Shown: positions 22,984 through 32,873, counted from the first letter of the stretch. The stretch: DNA of 45,452 nucleotides from Candidatus Woesearchaeota archaeon (GCA_019322535.1 JAHWIM010000024.1:1-45452); one strand, 5' to 3'. Notes: a model not told the origin generated them from the sequence alone. Program-made: numbers and translations.

Positions 22984-25900
22984 ATGAAAAAAAGAGGGGT
23001 TTTATTAGTCTTAGTACTTCTTATAATATTTTTAACAGCTTTCAAAGCATATTCCCAACAAACAGGATGTTGTGCAGAACCAGCTATAGTAACCTGTATA
23101 CCAGTTCCAAAAGGAACCTGTCTAGAACAATATTTCTATGAAGGCCAAGACTGTGATGCAGTAGCAGAATGTCAACCAAACCCCTCATCATGTTGTATAG
23201 ATGCTTGCACAGGGGCAACTTATCAAGCACAATGTGCAGACAGAACTAAATTCAGAGTTGGCCCATGTCCTCAACAACCAGAATGTCAAAGAGGTTGCTG
23301 TATTTGTGATAAAGATCCAATAGACCCAACAGACAATTTATGTTTCCCACTTTTAACAGCTGCAGAATGTAACCAAGAATGTATAAACTTTGCAGGTTAT
23401 TATTTTGCATTGCATGAATCAACAATCCAAACATCTGCTGAATGCCAAAATCTTTGTCCAACAGTTGGAGCAATTCCAGCAAATATCTCAGGTTATGTTA
23501 GAGATACAGTAGGCAGTCCAATTCAAGGAGCATCAGTTCAAGCAGCAACAAGAACAGCACTGACAGACAATCAAGGATTTTATGCTTTATCAGATGTTCC
23601 AACAGGAACAATTACTGTTTTAGCTTCTAAAGCTGGTTATTCAACAGACCAAAAAACAGTTAATATATCATCAGGCGAAGAATTAACAGTAGATTTTACC
23701 TTATCTCTCGCAGCTTTAGGAACAATTACTGGAACTGTTAGAGATGATCAAAACAACCTAGTTCAAGGAGCAACTGTTTCTATCTCAGGACCAACCTTAG
23801 CTTCAACAATAACAAATGCAAATGGCGAGTATGAAATAACTCTACTTCCTTTTGGAACCTATTTTGTAAAGGCATCTAAAGTAGGTTATCTTGATGCAAA
23901 CACAACAACAACCCTTACATCAACCCAGCCTGCTAAAGAAGTCAATCTGCAATTAGAATCAATTCCTACATCTACATTAATAGGATCTATTAGAGACAAT
24001 TTAGGCAAACCAATTCCTTTTGCAAAAATATTTGTTAATGGAAAAGTAGAAGCTTTTTCAAAACCAGTTACAGGAACATATTCTATAGAACTTCCAGCAG
24101 AACCAACAGGAACACTTTATTCTATATATGTAACAAGAGCAGGCTTTGCACCTTCAGTAGTTACTGAAATAACATTAACTCAATTTGAACTAAGACAATT
24201 AGATTTTGAATTATCAACAATAGTTTGCGCATATCCAGAAACAAGACCAGTTCCAGAAATAAATGTAGAACACATTCCAGGAGTAAAAGCAGTTCACATT
24301 GATTGGCAGCTTCCAGGAGCTTGTAATAATTTAGCAGGATATACTTTATTTAGACAACATTTTATTGGAAATAACTTACAATCAGAACAAGAAATTGCAT
24401 TTTTGACAGTAACACCAGGATCACATCCAGTAAATTATACTGATTATAATGTTTCTTGGTCAAACACGTACCAATATAAAATAAATGCAGTTTACTCTGA
24501 TCAAATTTTTAGAAACAGCACACCTACTTTATCAGATAAAATAACTCTTGGAAATAAAACTTGCGAAGGCAAATACCTTGAACAGTTTGGAAGGTTTATA
24601 GAATTCTGCCTTGGCATATACAAAAGAACAACATGCAATGATCAAAATCAAGTAATACCTGCTCCATCAGATTTTGCAAATCCATCAGATTGCTCAGATA
24701 GAAGCTCAGAATATTTTTGTGCAGGACCTGACTTTTTAGGTTATACTGAGTGTAAAAATGTAGGAAAATGTAGTCCTGTTCTTCAAGCAGCAACACCATT
24801 TGGATTATACTATGATGAACCTACTTGTTTAGGTGAAAATAATGAAAATTATTGTTATTATGATTATTCAATTACAATAGTTGATGCTTGTCGGTCTTGC
24901 TCACAAGAATTAACTTGCTTTGATTACCAATCAAAAAAAGCCTGTCTTGTAGATAACTGCGTTGTTGCAAACACCTTTGCTTGTAAATGGATGGATACTT
25001 TTTATGCAGGCTTAGGCAAAGGAATATGTTACCAAGAAAATTACACAAAATCTGATTATTGTTATAAATGTTCAGAAACATACTCTTTATTTGAAAATTA
25101 TGATTGCACTCAAAATATCTGCTCAAAACTAGGACAATGTTATGCAGACGCAACAAATTCAAACTGTTTGCCGTGCACAGATATAACAAAATGCTCAGAC
25201 CTTAAAACAAGATCACAATGTGAGGGCATTCAGCCTAGCCAACCTTCTCAAATAATTGGCTGTAACGAACAAATAATTCCAAGTAGCGATTCCTGTAATC
25301 TTGGAACATGTAAATGGAATGATGTAACTCAAGCCTGCTACAAAGATGCAAACGATGATGATATTCCTGACTGTGACTATCTTCCATCATTATACAGAGA
25401 CCAATGCAAACAAGATAACATTGCTCCAATTACAACAACAGAAAAACAATTTTATTTAGCAGGATCAGATACTGAAATCAATTTTTTCTCAGACGAAGAT
25501 GCAAAGCTATTCTTTTACTGTATTGACCATGATAATAATTGCTGTCCAACAAATCAGCTTTATTTTTTTGACAATGAAGCCATACTTAATCCAGCAACAG
25601 ATCCAGATCTTTTAGACATATATGATCTCTATGGAAGTGTAACTCCTTATTATATAAGATTCTATTCAGTTGATGGATCTCTTAATCAAGAGCAGCTGAA
25701 AAACATTTCATTTTACATAGACCTTGCTGCTCCTGACATAACTATTGATTATACAATAATTCCAAATAGTACAGGAACACCACCAATAGTATCAGATGTA
25801 AGTCTTAATATAACTCTTGATGAAGTATCAACATGCTCAGACGCTTTAACTTATGTTCCAACAGGAACAACACAAACTAGTCTGCAAGAACAAACAGGAG

Positions 25901-28900
25901 ATTTCTTTATACTAAATTATTCAAGACTGCCAGACGGCCTATATAAGTACAATGTCACTTGTTCAGACTCTTTTGGAAATACAATATCAAAAACAATTGA
26001 ACCTTTATTAATCGATGTATATCGTTATATTGATGTAGTTTTCCCAGATGGACCAACCAAAGAAACTTCAATCACGTTCCAAGTAAAAACTCAAGACCAA
26101 TCTTCTTGTGATCTCTATAAACAAGGAGAGTTCTTTGATGAATTTACAACAACAGATTACAGAACCCATACATCATCCACACATCTTTTAGCAACAAATA
26201 CTTATTATCCTTATTTTGAAGCAAGATGCACAGACCTTACTAAACCAGAAGTTAAAGACTCAGCTCCAATAATATTTACTATAGATGAATTACCGCCAGT
26301 AACCTCTGTAAATCTTTCAAATACAATCGATTATTATTTTGATACAACAGAATGGAAAGCAGGTCTAAAAGGAAATGTTTCAGTAATATTAACATGCAAC
26401 GACATATTGCCAAGCAGCTATGGCTGTGATATAACAGATATCCGTTATTGCATAGCTCCTAGCATTACAGAAACCTGCATTCCAGACAGTACAGTAACTA
26501 GAATAACTACAACAAATAATACAAGAATCTGTTATTTCTCTACAGACAAAGGAGGAAATGTAGAAATAGTAAAATGCGGAACAATATTAATAGGAGAATT
26601 CTTTGGAATAATACTTGTCAAACCCCCTTACAATGTATCTCATACACCTACTTTTGATGTAGAAATTAAAGTTGATAGAGATACAGAAGCATGCAAATTT
26701 GCAGCAGGAGATTTTGTATTTGATGAGCTAGTAAGCCCATTAAATCAATTCACAAAACTCTCTCCAACAAGTTTCATTTACTATAATTTCTCATTTGCAA
26801 CCCCTTATCCAATGAACATAAAATGTAAAGATACAAAAGGAAAAGTAAATGAAGAACCAGTTGTTTATACTCTTGAATATGATCCAACTCCTCCTGTTAT
26901 AACGCAGGCATTTGCAGACCCAGACCCAGTAGTTCAAGGTTCAATAGTTACACTCAATGTTTTCACAGACGATAGAACTATTTGTAAATTTGATAAAGTT
27001 GCACAACTATATCAATATATGAATGGTAAATTTGAAAGCTGGGACAAAAAACAATTCTCAACAACACACACTCATGAAGTACATCTTACAGCAGCAGATG
27101 ACCAAAAAACCCATAATTATACAATTGCCTGCGAGAATAGAGCAGGCAATATATCACAAACCAGAAAAATTGATTTTTCTGTTGACTTTAGTGCAGCAGG
27201 CTCAATAATAAGGACACTGCCAAACAAAGCAACAAGAGAAACAACAGTAAATCTTACAGTCATAACAAATAAAGATGCTAACTGTCAATACCAAGATGAA
27301 TTAGTTTGGGAAGACTTCCCTATAACAGGCAGTGCAGAACACACAGACCTAAAAACAGGGCTTGCAGAAGGCCCATACACTTTCCCAGTAAAATGCCGCT
27401 TTGTACAATCTAACGATGTAAGAGATGGAGTTATTAAATTTGCTGTAGACCAAACACCACCAGTAATGACAAAAGCAGAAGACTATGAGTTTGCTTGCGG
27501 CAGAACAGTTCAACCAACATTTGATGCAAATGACACATCTCCAATAGCTTATTATAATTTTTCACTTTATGATTCAATAACAGAAGATACAATTCTTAGT
27601 TGGACAACTTCAACTTCAAACAATCCAGAACTTACAGACCTAAATATAGATTCTGGTAGTCAATATTATTTTAGAGTAAAACCAGTAGACCAAGCAGGAA
27701 ATATTGGTTCAGAAATATCAAGTGATGGATTTGTAGTTAAAAACCTAACAGACCCAATCTGTGAAGAAGATACAGACCCGCCGTCAGTAACACTCTTAAC
27801 TGCATCAACCTCACAAGGAATTGAAGTTACTTTAGATTGTTATGATAGAAACGGCTGCAGTGAAAAACTTTATTCAGCAACAATTCCACCTACTGAATGT
27901 ACTATTGCTAATAAGAATTATACCTCGCCTGTAATCTTAAATTCTACAACAAACTTCTGTTATAGAGTAACTGATGGAGTAGGAAATACTGCAACAGGCT
28001 CTCAATTAATCACAACAGCAGATGAAGATCTTGATGGAGTTCCAGATGACAAAGATCAATGTCCAGGAACACCAACAGGAGCAACAGTAGATGATGTTGG
28101 TTGTTCTCCAGAGCAAAAAGATTCAGACGGAGACGGAATGCCTGATTATTGGGAAATAAGGTATGATTTAAATCCTAATGATCCAGATGATAGAGATGGA
28201 GATCCTGATAATGATGGTTATACTAATTATGAAGAATATATACAAGGAACAGATCCAACAGTTGCAGATGTATTTGATGCAGACAATGATGGAATTCCAG
28301 ACACTCAAGATTTATGTCCATTTACACCAGGAGGAGATACAGTTGATGCAGATGGATGTGCAGATTCTCAAAAAGATTCTGATGGAGACGGAATGGACGA
28401 TGAATGGGAAAAAAGAGCAGGCTTAGATCCTCTTGATCCAGCAGATGCAAATATTGATACAGATGGAGACGGATTAACAAATCTAGAAGAATATAATTAT
28501 TACAAAGACACAGGAAGATTCATTAATCCAACTAAAAAAGACACAGACGGAGATGGATGGACAGATAAAGAAGAAATAGATCAAGGATTTAATCCAGTAG
28601 ATCCAGATTCACATCCAAGCGGAGGAATACTTCCATTATTATTGTTAATATTTGGTTTATTGTTAATAGCAGGAGGTTCAGGCTATTTATTGTATGATAA
28701 ATATGTTGTTAAAAGACCACCAAAACCAACAATAAGGCCAGCATATGTTCCACCCCTAACAAGACCAACTAGACCAGTAACACCAACAGTTCCAAGACCA
28801 GCAGTACCAGCAAGACCAGCTCCTCCACCAAAACCAGTAATTTCTCCAGCAGAATTAAGAAGAAGAGCAGCCAGAGAAAGATTAAGAAAATCAAGAGAAA

Positions 28901-29403
28901 GAAAATCAAAACACAGAGAAAAATATTTTGAAGCATTTGGACCAACAAAAGTAACTAAACCTATCCCCAAACCAAAACCAATTCCTACACCAAAACCAGA
29001 AATTAAAAAAACTCCAGTAAAACCAACATTAAGACCAACACCTATTCCACCAGCAGCAAGACCAGCTGTCCCAAAAACAAGAGTTGAATTTGAAAAGCTT
29101 GCAAAAATTACAGAAGAACATCTAGCTAAGAAAAAAGTAAAAGAAATTCCTTCTGTAAAACGTCCTGAATTTGAAAAACTTTCCAAACTATTAGAGAAAA
29201 GAACTATTCCAAAAAAACCATCAGAAAAACCATTAACCACTAAAGAAAAAGCACTAGCTAAAGATATCTTTTCTCATTTAGAAAAACTTGCTACAAAAAA
29301 AGAAAAAAAGAATATATTTACAAAACTAGCAAAACCAACTCCAACAAAAAAATCAACAAAAGAGGTTTTTGAAAAACTTTCAAAAATAAAAAATAAAAAA
29401 TGA
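22984..29403 (+). CDS. Giant membrane-anchored surface protein with carboxypeptidase-regulatory and calcium-binding repeats
   Basis: This 2139-residue protein has a Sec signal peptide (MKKRGVLLVLVLLIIFL, cut near AYSQQ). After a Cys-rich start come three carboxypeptidase-regulatory-like beta domains (about 165-410; each starts G-x-[VI]-R-D and has a G-x-Y strand). Next are an Fn3-like segment, Cys-rich modules, and several Ig-like repeats. About 1680-1878 holds thrombospondin type 3-like calcium repeats (DSDGDGMPD, DTDGDGLTN, DTDGDGWTD). One membrane helix (about 1881-1904) leads to a 235-residue cytoplasmic tail rich in Pro, Lys and Arg. The tail ends in five spaced copies of an F-x-K-L-[AS]-K-like motif. 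It overlaps the next gene by ATGA. The role is likely adhesion with contact to an internal partner. Confidence 0.87.
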   Translation: MKKRGVLLVLVLLIIFLTAFKAYSQQTGCCAEPAIVTCIPVPKGTCLEQYFYEGQDCDAVAECQPNPSSCCIDACTGATYQAQCADRTKFRVGPCPQQPECQRGCCICDKDPIDPTDNLCFPLLTAAECNQECINFAGYYFALHESTIQTSAECQNLCPTVGAIPANISGYVRDTVGSPIQGASVQAATRTALTDNQGFYALSDVPTGTITVLASKAGYSTDQKTVNISSGEELTVDFTLSLAALGTITGTVRDDQNNLVQGATVSISGPTLASTITNANGEYEITLLPFGTYFVKASKVGYLDANTTTTLTSTQPAKEVNLQLESIPTSTLIGSIRDNLGKPIPFAKIFVNGKVEAFSKPVTGTYSIELPAEPTGTLYSIYVTRAGFAPSVVTEITLTQFELRQLDFELSTIVCAYPETRPVPEINVEHIPGVKAVHIDWQLPGACNNLAGYTLFRQHFIGNNLQSEQEIAFLTVTPGSHPVNYTDYNVSWSNTYQYKINAVYSDQIFRNSTPTLSDKITLGNKTCEGKYLEQFGRFIEFCLGIYKRTTCNDQNQVIPAPSDFANPSDCSDRSSEYFCAGPDFLGYTECKNVGKCSPVLQAATPFGLYYDEPTCLGENNENYCYYDYSITIVDACRSCSQELTCFDYQSKKACLVDNCVVANTFACKWMDTFYAGLGKGICYQENYTKSDYCYKCSETYSLFENYDCTQNICSKLGQCYADATNSNCLPCTDITKCSDLKTRSQCEGIQPSQPSQIIGCNEQIIPSSDSCNLGTCKWNDVTQACYKDANDDDIPDCDYLPSLYRDQCKQDNIAPITTTEKQFYLAGSDTEINFFSDEDAKLFFYCIDHDNNCCPTNQLYFFDNEAILNPATDPDLLDIYDLYGSVTPYYIRFYSVDGSLNQEQLKNISFYIDLAAPDITIDYTIIPNSTGTPPIVSDVSLNITLDEVSTCSDALTYVPTGTTQTSLQEQTGDFFILNYSRLPDGLYKYNVTCSDSFGNTISKTIEPLLIDVYRYIDVVFPDGPTKETSITFQVKTQDQSSCDLYKQGEFFDEFTTTDYRTHTSSTHLLATNTYYPYFEARCTDLTKPEVKDSAPIIFTIDELPPVTSVNLSNTIDYYFDTTEWKAGLKGNVSVILTCNDILPSSYGCDITDIRYCIAPSITETCIPDSTVTRITTTNNTRICYFSTDKGGNVEIVKCGTILIGEFFGIILVKPPYNVSHTPTFDVEIKVDRDTEACKFAAGDFVFDELVSPLNQFTKLSPTSFIYYNFSFATPYPMNIKCKDTKGKVNEEPVVYTLEYDPTPPVITQAFADPDPVVQGSIVTLNVFTDDRTICKFDKVAQLYQYMNGKFESWDKKQFSTTHTHEVHLTAADDQKTHNYTIACENRAGNISQTRKIDFSVDFSAAGSIIRTLPNKATRETTVNLTVITNKDANCQYQDELVWEDFPITGSAEHTDLKTGLAEGPYTFPVKCRFVQSNDVRDGVIKFAVDQTPPVMTKAEDYEFACGRTVQPTFDANDTSPIAYYNFSLYDSITEDTILSWTTSTSNNPELTDLNIDSGSQYYFRVKPVDQAGNIGSEISSDGFVVKNLTDPICEEDTDPPSVTLLTASTSQGIEVTLDCYDRNGCSEKLYSATIPPTECTIANKNYTSPVILNSTTNFCYRVTDGVGNTATGSQLITTADEDLDGVPDDKDQCPGTPTGATVDDVGCSPEQKDSDGDGMPDYWEIRYDLNPNDPDDRDGDPDNDGYTNYEEYIQGTDPTVADVFDADNDGIPDTQDLCPFTPGGDTVDADGCADSQKDSDGDGMDDEWEKRAGLDPLDPADANIDTDGDGLTNLEEYNYYKDTGRFINPTKKDTDGDGWTDKEEIDQGFNPVDPDSHPSGGILPLLLLIFGLLLIAGGSGYLLYDKYVVKRPPKPTIRPAYVPPLTRPTRPVTPTVPRPAVPARPAPPPKPVISPAELRRRAARERLRKSRERKSKHREKYFEAFGPTKVTKPIPKPKPIPTPKPEIKKTPVKPTLRPTPIPPAARPAVPKTRVEFEKLAKITEEHLAKKKVKEIPSVKRPEFEKLSKLLEKRTIPKKPSEKPLTTKEKALAKDIFSHLEKLATKKEKKNIFTKLAKPTPTKKSTKEVFEKLSKIKNKK

Positions 29404-29924
29404 AAACAAAGAAAGCACAATTAGGACAAGTTTTTATCTATATCTTTGCAGCAGTTTTAGCAGTATCAATAATGCTGTATGGATACAGGACAATTAGAGG
29501 ATTTGGACAAAGAACAGAACAAATAGGATTAGTAAGGTTCAAAACAGACTTAGAGTCAGAGATCAGAACAATAGCATCAGACTATGGAAGTGTTAAAAAA
29601 GTTGAACTTCCTCTTCCATCAAAATACACAAAAGTTTGTTTTGTAGATTTCTCAAAACCTATCGGCGTTGTAGAAAATTCCAAAGTCTGCAAGCCAGGAA
29701 ATCCAGATTTTAATCCTATTGGTTGCGATGCTTGGAAAGACCAAACACAAAACATCTTTTTAGTTCCATGGACAGACTTTGTTATAAAAACAGGAGAAAT
29801 TGATATAACAGAACCAGACGGTGCATTGTGCGTTCCAACACTTAACAATAGAATTACTCTAAGATTAGAAGGGCTTGGTGACAGAACACAAATTGAAAAA
29901 TGGCCAGAACCACAACAAAATTAA
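29400..29924 (+). CDS. Pilin-like protein, class III signal peptide
   Basis: This 174-residue protein begins MKTKKAQLGQ and continues with a hydrophobic helix (about 9-28), the pattern cut by archaeal prepilin peptidase before Gln. The globular part has a few cysteines and beta-strand-like stretches (RITLRLEGLG). It is translationally coupled to the giant anchored protein through ATGA, and overlaps the next gene by 25 nt. It could be a minor pilin or a membrane-anchored envelope component. I do not recognise a named family. Confidence 0.75.
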   Translation: MKTKKAQLGQVFIYIFAAVLAVSIMLYGYRTIRGFGQRTEQIGLVRFKTDLESEIRTIASDYGSVKKVELPLPSKYTKVCFVDFSKPIGVVENSKVCKPGNPDFNPIGCDAWKDQTQNIFLVPWTDFVIKTGEIDITEPDGALCVPTLNNRITLRLEGLGDRTQIEKWPEPQQN

Positions 29925-30964
29925 ACAAAAAAGCCCAGATGGAGCATTTTAATTGGATTTTTGTTCTTGTTGCAGGAACAATTATCCTTATTTTCTTTAT
30001 TACAATTGTCCAAAAACAAGGAATGATTTCTCAAACAAAATTAGCAGCTTCAATCAGAACAGATATTGCTGCAATATTAACAGGAGCAGGAGTAACACCA
30101 GATACAACTAACATTCTTACAATGCCAAAAACACCAATCTCCTTCACTTGCGATGCAGAAGGTTATTCAGACTTTGAAATTGCAAAAACAGGAGTAAACA
30201 AAAGAACACCATTTGATGTAATATTTGCTCCAGATCTAGTAAAAGGCCCTACATTAGTTACATGGTCAAGAGAATTTAAACTGCCTTTTAAAGTAATGAA
30301 TTTCCTCTATTTAACTGATGCTCAAGTAAGATACATCCTTGTTTTTAATCCAGAAAACAGCTTTGCAGAAAGAATAGAAGCAGAACTTCCAGACGAAATA
30401 ACCAAAGAAATAAGAACATCAACTTTGGGAATTGCAGATAAAAATAACTACAAAGTAAAATTTATTTTCTTTACAGATGTTGACAGAAATGCAGCATCCA
30501 CCTTTAGAACAATGCCTGATAAAGATGTAACAGCAATTAAAGTTTCTCAGAGCAATATTGAATTTTATAAAAAAACAGGAGCATTTTTTACTTTACAAGG
30601 AACAACCCCTGTTCTTAAAACAGAAGAAGATATATTTATTTATGGTGCAATATTCTCAGAAGACAAAACCTTCTTTGAATGTAATATTAAAAAAGCAATT
30701 AAAAGACTAGCTGTTGTTGCTAAAGTATTTGCTGACAGAGAAGATGAAATAAAATCATTAGCAGGCTCAGGTTGTGCACCATATTATTATGAAGGAGATT
30801 CTGGCAGACTTCTAATTGCTGAACTTGCAGAATTTATAGATGTATGTTCAGATGATCCTAATACTTGTCAATTTGCCAAAATAAATTCATTAGTTTATGA
30901 TCCATTTGGAATACAATATAATCATGATATTCTTATCACACAAGATTGCCCTCAAATATACTAA
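29900..30964 (+). CDS. Pilin-like membrane protein (354 residues)
   Basis: The N-terminus is basic with LNKKAQMEHFNW (8-19) followed by a hydrophobic helix (about 19-36), a class III signal. This supports the start at 29900 in spite of the 25-nt overlap, because the next Met falls after the KKAQ site. The extracytoplasmic part has few cysteines, beta-rich segments (VRYILVFNPEN, YKVKFIFFTDV) and a late Cys group (C at about 255, 289, 315 and 323). No family was recognised. It belongs to a run of four overlapping genes with the same N-terminal plan (29400-31930). Confidence 0.72.
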   Translation: MARTTTKLNKKAQMEHFNWIFVLVAGTIILIFFITIVQKQGMISQTKLAASIRTDIAAILTGAGVTPDTTNILTMPKTPISFTCDAEGYSDFEIAKTGVNKRTPFDVIFAPDLVKGPTLVTWSREFKLPFKVMNFLYLTDAQVRYILVFNPENSFAERIEAELPDEITKEIRTSTLGIADKNNYKVKFIFFTDVDRNAASTFRTMPDKDVTAIKVSQSNIEFYKKTGAFFTLQGTTPVLKTEEDIFIYGAIFSEDKTFFECNIKKAIKRLAVVAKVFADREDEIKSLAGSGCAPYYYEGDSGRLLIAELAEFIDVCSDDPNTCQFAKINSLVYDPFGIQYNHDILITQDCPQIY

Positions 30965-30966
30965 AA

Positions 30967-31446
30967 ATGAAAACAAAAGCCCAAGTAAAAATGACAGAAA
31001 CCATTGCAATACTTTTTATCTTCTTTCTCCTAGTACTTTTCGGCTTAATGTTCTACTCAAGAATTCAAAATGCATCATTGGAAAGAGAACAAGAAGAAGA
31101 CAAAACCTTAAAATCAATTCAAATAGCTCAAAAAGTTAGCTATTTTCCAGAAATTCAATGCACAACACAAGCAGAACTTCCTTCTGGGTGCATTGACATA
31201 GAAAAATTAGAATCATATCAAGAAATAATCAATCAAGAACAAAACAAACTTTATTATTTCCAGGTTTTTGAATACAGCAAAGTCTATGTTGAACAAGTTT
31301 ATCCAGAAAACAAAACATGGGAAATCTATGATCTAAGAAGACCAGAATATAAAGGAGAACTTAAAATCCCAGTTCCAGTTGCATTACATGAACCAATTGA
31401 TGATACATTTTCTTTTGGAGTGTTGAATATAAATGTTTACATCTAA
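30967..31446 (+). CDS. Pilin-like membrane protein (159 residues)
   Basis: Translation most likely starts at 30967, 2 nt after the previous stop; an in-frame codon at 30946 would overlap that gene. The product begins MKTKAQVKMTETIAILFIFF, a KAQ-type class III signal with a hydrophobic helix to about 29. A charged, Glu-rich, probably helical segment follows (ASLEREQEEDKTLKS) and then a beta-rich tail with two cysteines. The family is unknown. It overlaps the next gene by 14 nt. Confidence 0.68.
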   Translation: MKTKAQVKMTETIAILFIFFLLVLFGLMFYSRIQNASLEREQEEDKTLKSIQIAQKVSYFPEIQCTTQAELPSGCIDIEKLESYQEIINQEQNKLYYFQVFEYSKVYVEQVYPENKTWEIYDLRRPEYKGELKIPVPVALHEPIDDTFSFGVLNINVYI

Positions 31447-31930
31447 AAACAAAAAAAGCCAAACAGAAATGATGGGCCTTGTAGTAGTAGTTATTCTTAT
31501 AACATTAGCTCTTCTTTTTGTACTTTCATTTATTGTACTAAGAAAACCATCAACACTAAAAAAACAATATACTCAATCAGAAATAGCTGCAAACACACTT
31601 TATGCTTTACTTGAAACATCAACAGATTGTACTGGAGACATTAAATGCAGGAATGTAGGAGGTCTTTTGGCTAATTGTGCAGAAAATCCTGCAACAGAAG
31701 GCACATGCGACTGTCCTGATGGCTCAAGATCTTGCAGATATGCAGAATCAGTAATTAATGAAATCCTCGATAGAACATTGATATCCTGGAATTTGGACTT
31801 TGAATTAACAGTATCACAAACAGACATACATATACTTAGAGGTTCTTGCCGGGGCGAAAAACGTTCCCAATCACAACCAATCCCATCATCATCAGGAGTT
31901 GTCCTAACAAGGCTTGATATATGCGGTTAA
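31433..31930 (+). CDS. Pilin-like Cys-containing protein (165 residues)
   Basis: The N-terminus MFTSKNKKSQTEMMG leads into a long hydrophobic helix (about 15-36), again a class III-type signal (KKSQ). The mature part holds cysteines in C-T-G-D-I-K-C and C-D-C-P-D-G-S-R-S-C patterns, suggesting a small disulfide-bonded loop. It is the last gene of the run that began near 20040. A new promoter region follows. I recognise no named family. The likely role is a minor surface subunit. Confidence 0.68.
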   Translation: MFTSKNKKSQTEMMGLVVVVILITLALLFVLSFIVLRKPSTLKKQYTQSEIAANTLYALLETSTDCTGDIKCRNVGGLLANCAENPATEGTCDCPDGSRSCRYAESVINEILDRTLISWNLDFELTVSQTDIHILRGSCRGEKRSQSQPIPSSSGVVLTRLDICG

Positions 31931-31948
31931 GATTGAAGCTACCGCAAC

Positions 31949-32015
31949 ATTTATAAACAAAAAAATCAAAATTTAATTAAAAAACGCTTTTTAAACAAGT
32001 TTAAATAAGAGGTGA
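31949..32015 (+). promoter_or_regulatory. Promoter region and strong Shine-Dalgarno for the tandem small pilins
   Basis: Three TATA-like boxes follow one another: ATTTATAAAC from 31949, CTTTTTAAAC near 31987 and GTTTAAATA near 31999. GAGGTGA at 32009-32015 is a full Shine-Dalgarno sequence 4 nt before the ATG at 32020. The combination suggests high expression of the three small pilin-like genes that follow. Confidence 0.5.
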
Positions 32016-32019
32016 AATA

Positions 32020-32301
32020 ATGTCAAAAAAAGCACAGGGTATTTCTATTAATGTAATAATTATAGCAGCAATTGCTTTGTTAGTTCTAGTTGTATTAGCA
32101 GTTATCTTTACAGGCAGACTAGGACGATTTGGAGCAAGCGTAGGAGAATGCGAAAACAAAGGTGGAAAATGTGCAGACATAGGAGAATCATGCGGACAAG
32201 CAGATTCTTCAGTAGAAGATTTTCCAACAAGATTTACAGAGTGGAACTGTCCACCAGTAGATGACCAAGAAGTAGATTGTTGTGTAAAAATAACAGCATA
32301 A
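32020..32301 (+). CDS. Small pilin-like Cys-rich protein A
   Basis: The 93 residues begin MSKKAQGISINVIIIAA, the archaeal class III signal with cleavage expected before Gln, and a hydrophobic helix to about 30. The short mature tail has a cysteine pattern C-x6-C-x6-C...C...CC, like a knottin-sized disulfide domain. It is the first of three tandem paralogues, and a fourth lies at 39836. The strong Shine-Dalgarno site and multiple TATA boxes suggest it is abundant. It is a candidate major pilin, though no filament protein family was matched in detail. Confidence 0.8.
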   Translation: MSKKAQGISINVIIIAAIALLVLVVLAVIFTGRLGRFGASVGECENKGGKCADIGESCGQADSSVEDFPTRFTEWNCPPVDDQEVDCCVKITA

Positions 32302-32303
32302 AA

Positions 32304-32591
32304 ATGCATAGTAAAAAAGCACAAGGACTTCCCTTAAATGTAATTATAATAGCAGCAATAGTTTTAATTGTATTGGTAGTCCTTGTAATCATTTTTTCAG
32401 GAAGAATTCAGCTTTTCGGAACAGGAGTTAAAGAGCAAGCATCTCCTTATACAGCAAAAAATTGCAATATTCCAGGAACAAATAGAAAATGCTATGATAC
32501 ACGTCAATATTGCATTGATGACGGAGGCTACATAATATCAGGAAGATATGAGGATTGTGTAGAAGCAAATGCTGAATGCTGCCAATTATAA
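32304..32591 (+). CDS. Small pilin-like Cys-rich protein B
   Basis: This 95-residue paralogue of the preceding protein starts MHSKKAQGLPLNVIIIAA. The start at 32304 is 2 nt after the previous stop. The signal and helix are nearly identical to those of proteins A and C, while the mature tail is different in sequence. The tail keeps spaced cysteines and ends in CC (C-x8-C-x6-C, a later Cys, then ECCQL). Conserved head and variable tail suggest duplication with diversification of the exposed part. Confidence 0.78.
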   Translation: MHSKKAQGLPLNVIIIAAIVLIVLVVLVIIFSGRIQLFGTGVKEQASPYTAKNCNIPGTNRKCYDTRQYCIDDGGYIISGRYEDCVEANAECCQL

Positions 32592-32592
32592 A

Positions 32593-32832
32593 ATGAATAA
32601 GAAAGCACAAGGTTTACCATTGAACGTAATTATAATAGCAATTATTGTTTTAATAGTTCTTGCAGTAATAATAGCAATCTTTGCAGGCAGGATAGGAATA
32701 TTTAGTAGAGAAGTGGGTGATTGTGAATCAAAAAGAGGAACATGCAAAACAAAAACAGAAGGTTGTGAAACAGGAGAAGCACCTGTCTCTGGATTATGCG
32801 CAGAAGGTGAAGTTTGCTGTCTTCCTCTCTAA
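32593..32832 (+). CDS. Small pilin-like Cys-rich protein C
   Basis: This 79-residue paralogue starts MNKKAQGLPLNVIIIAI, 1 nt after the stop of protein B. The tail has C-x6-C-x6-C, another Cys, and ends VCCLPL. It shares the C-x6-C spacing with protein A and the GLPLNVIIIA head with protein B. It is the shortest of the set, with about 45 residues outside the helix, so it cannot form a large globular domain and would rely on disulfides for stability. Confidence 0.78.
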   Translation: MNKKAQGLPLNVIIIAIIVLIVLAVIIAIFAGRIGIFSREVGDCESKRGTCKTKTEGCETGEAPVSGLCAEGEVCCLPL

Positions 32833-32844
32833 TTTCCGAAAGAA

Positions 32845-32852
32845 TTATATAT
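32845..32852 (+). promoter_or_regulatory. TATA box for the 42-residue membrane protein
   Basis: TTATATAT lies 21 nt before the ATG at 32874 with no Shine-Dalgarno sequence between them. A leaderless transcript is likely; it could continue through the overlapping genes to 37669. Confidence 0.5.
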
Positions 32853-32873
32853 CCTTTTTCTATTTTTTCTAAC

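Noticed and set aside
28060..28620. DNA tandem repeat or CRISPR-like array in the giant protein gene
   Set aside because: The repeated GATGGAGA-type words come from Asp/Gly-rich calcium-binding repeats of the protein.
28683..29240. Minus-strand frame of 185 codons opposite the tail of the giant surface protein
   Set aside because: Its Gly/Phe-rich translation mirrors the Pro/Lys-rich tail on the other strand; no start signal was found.
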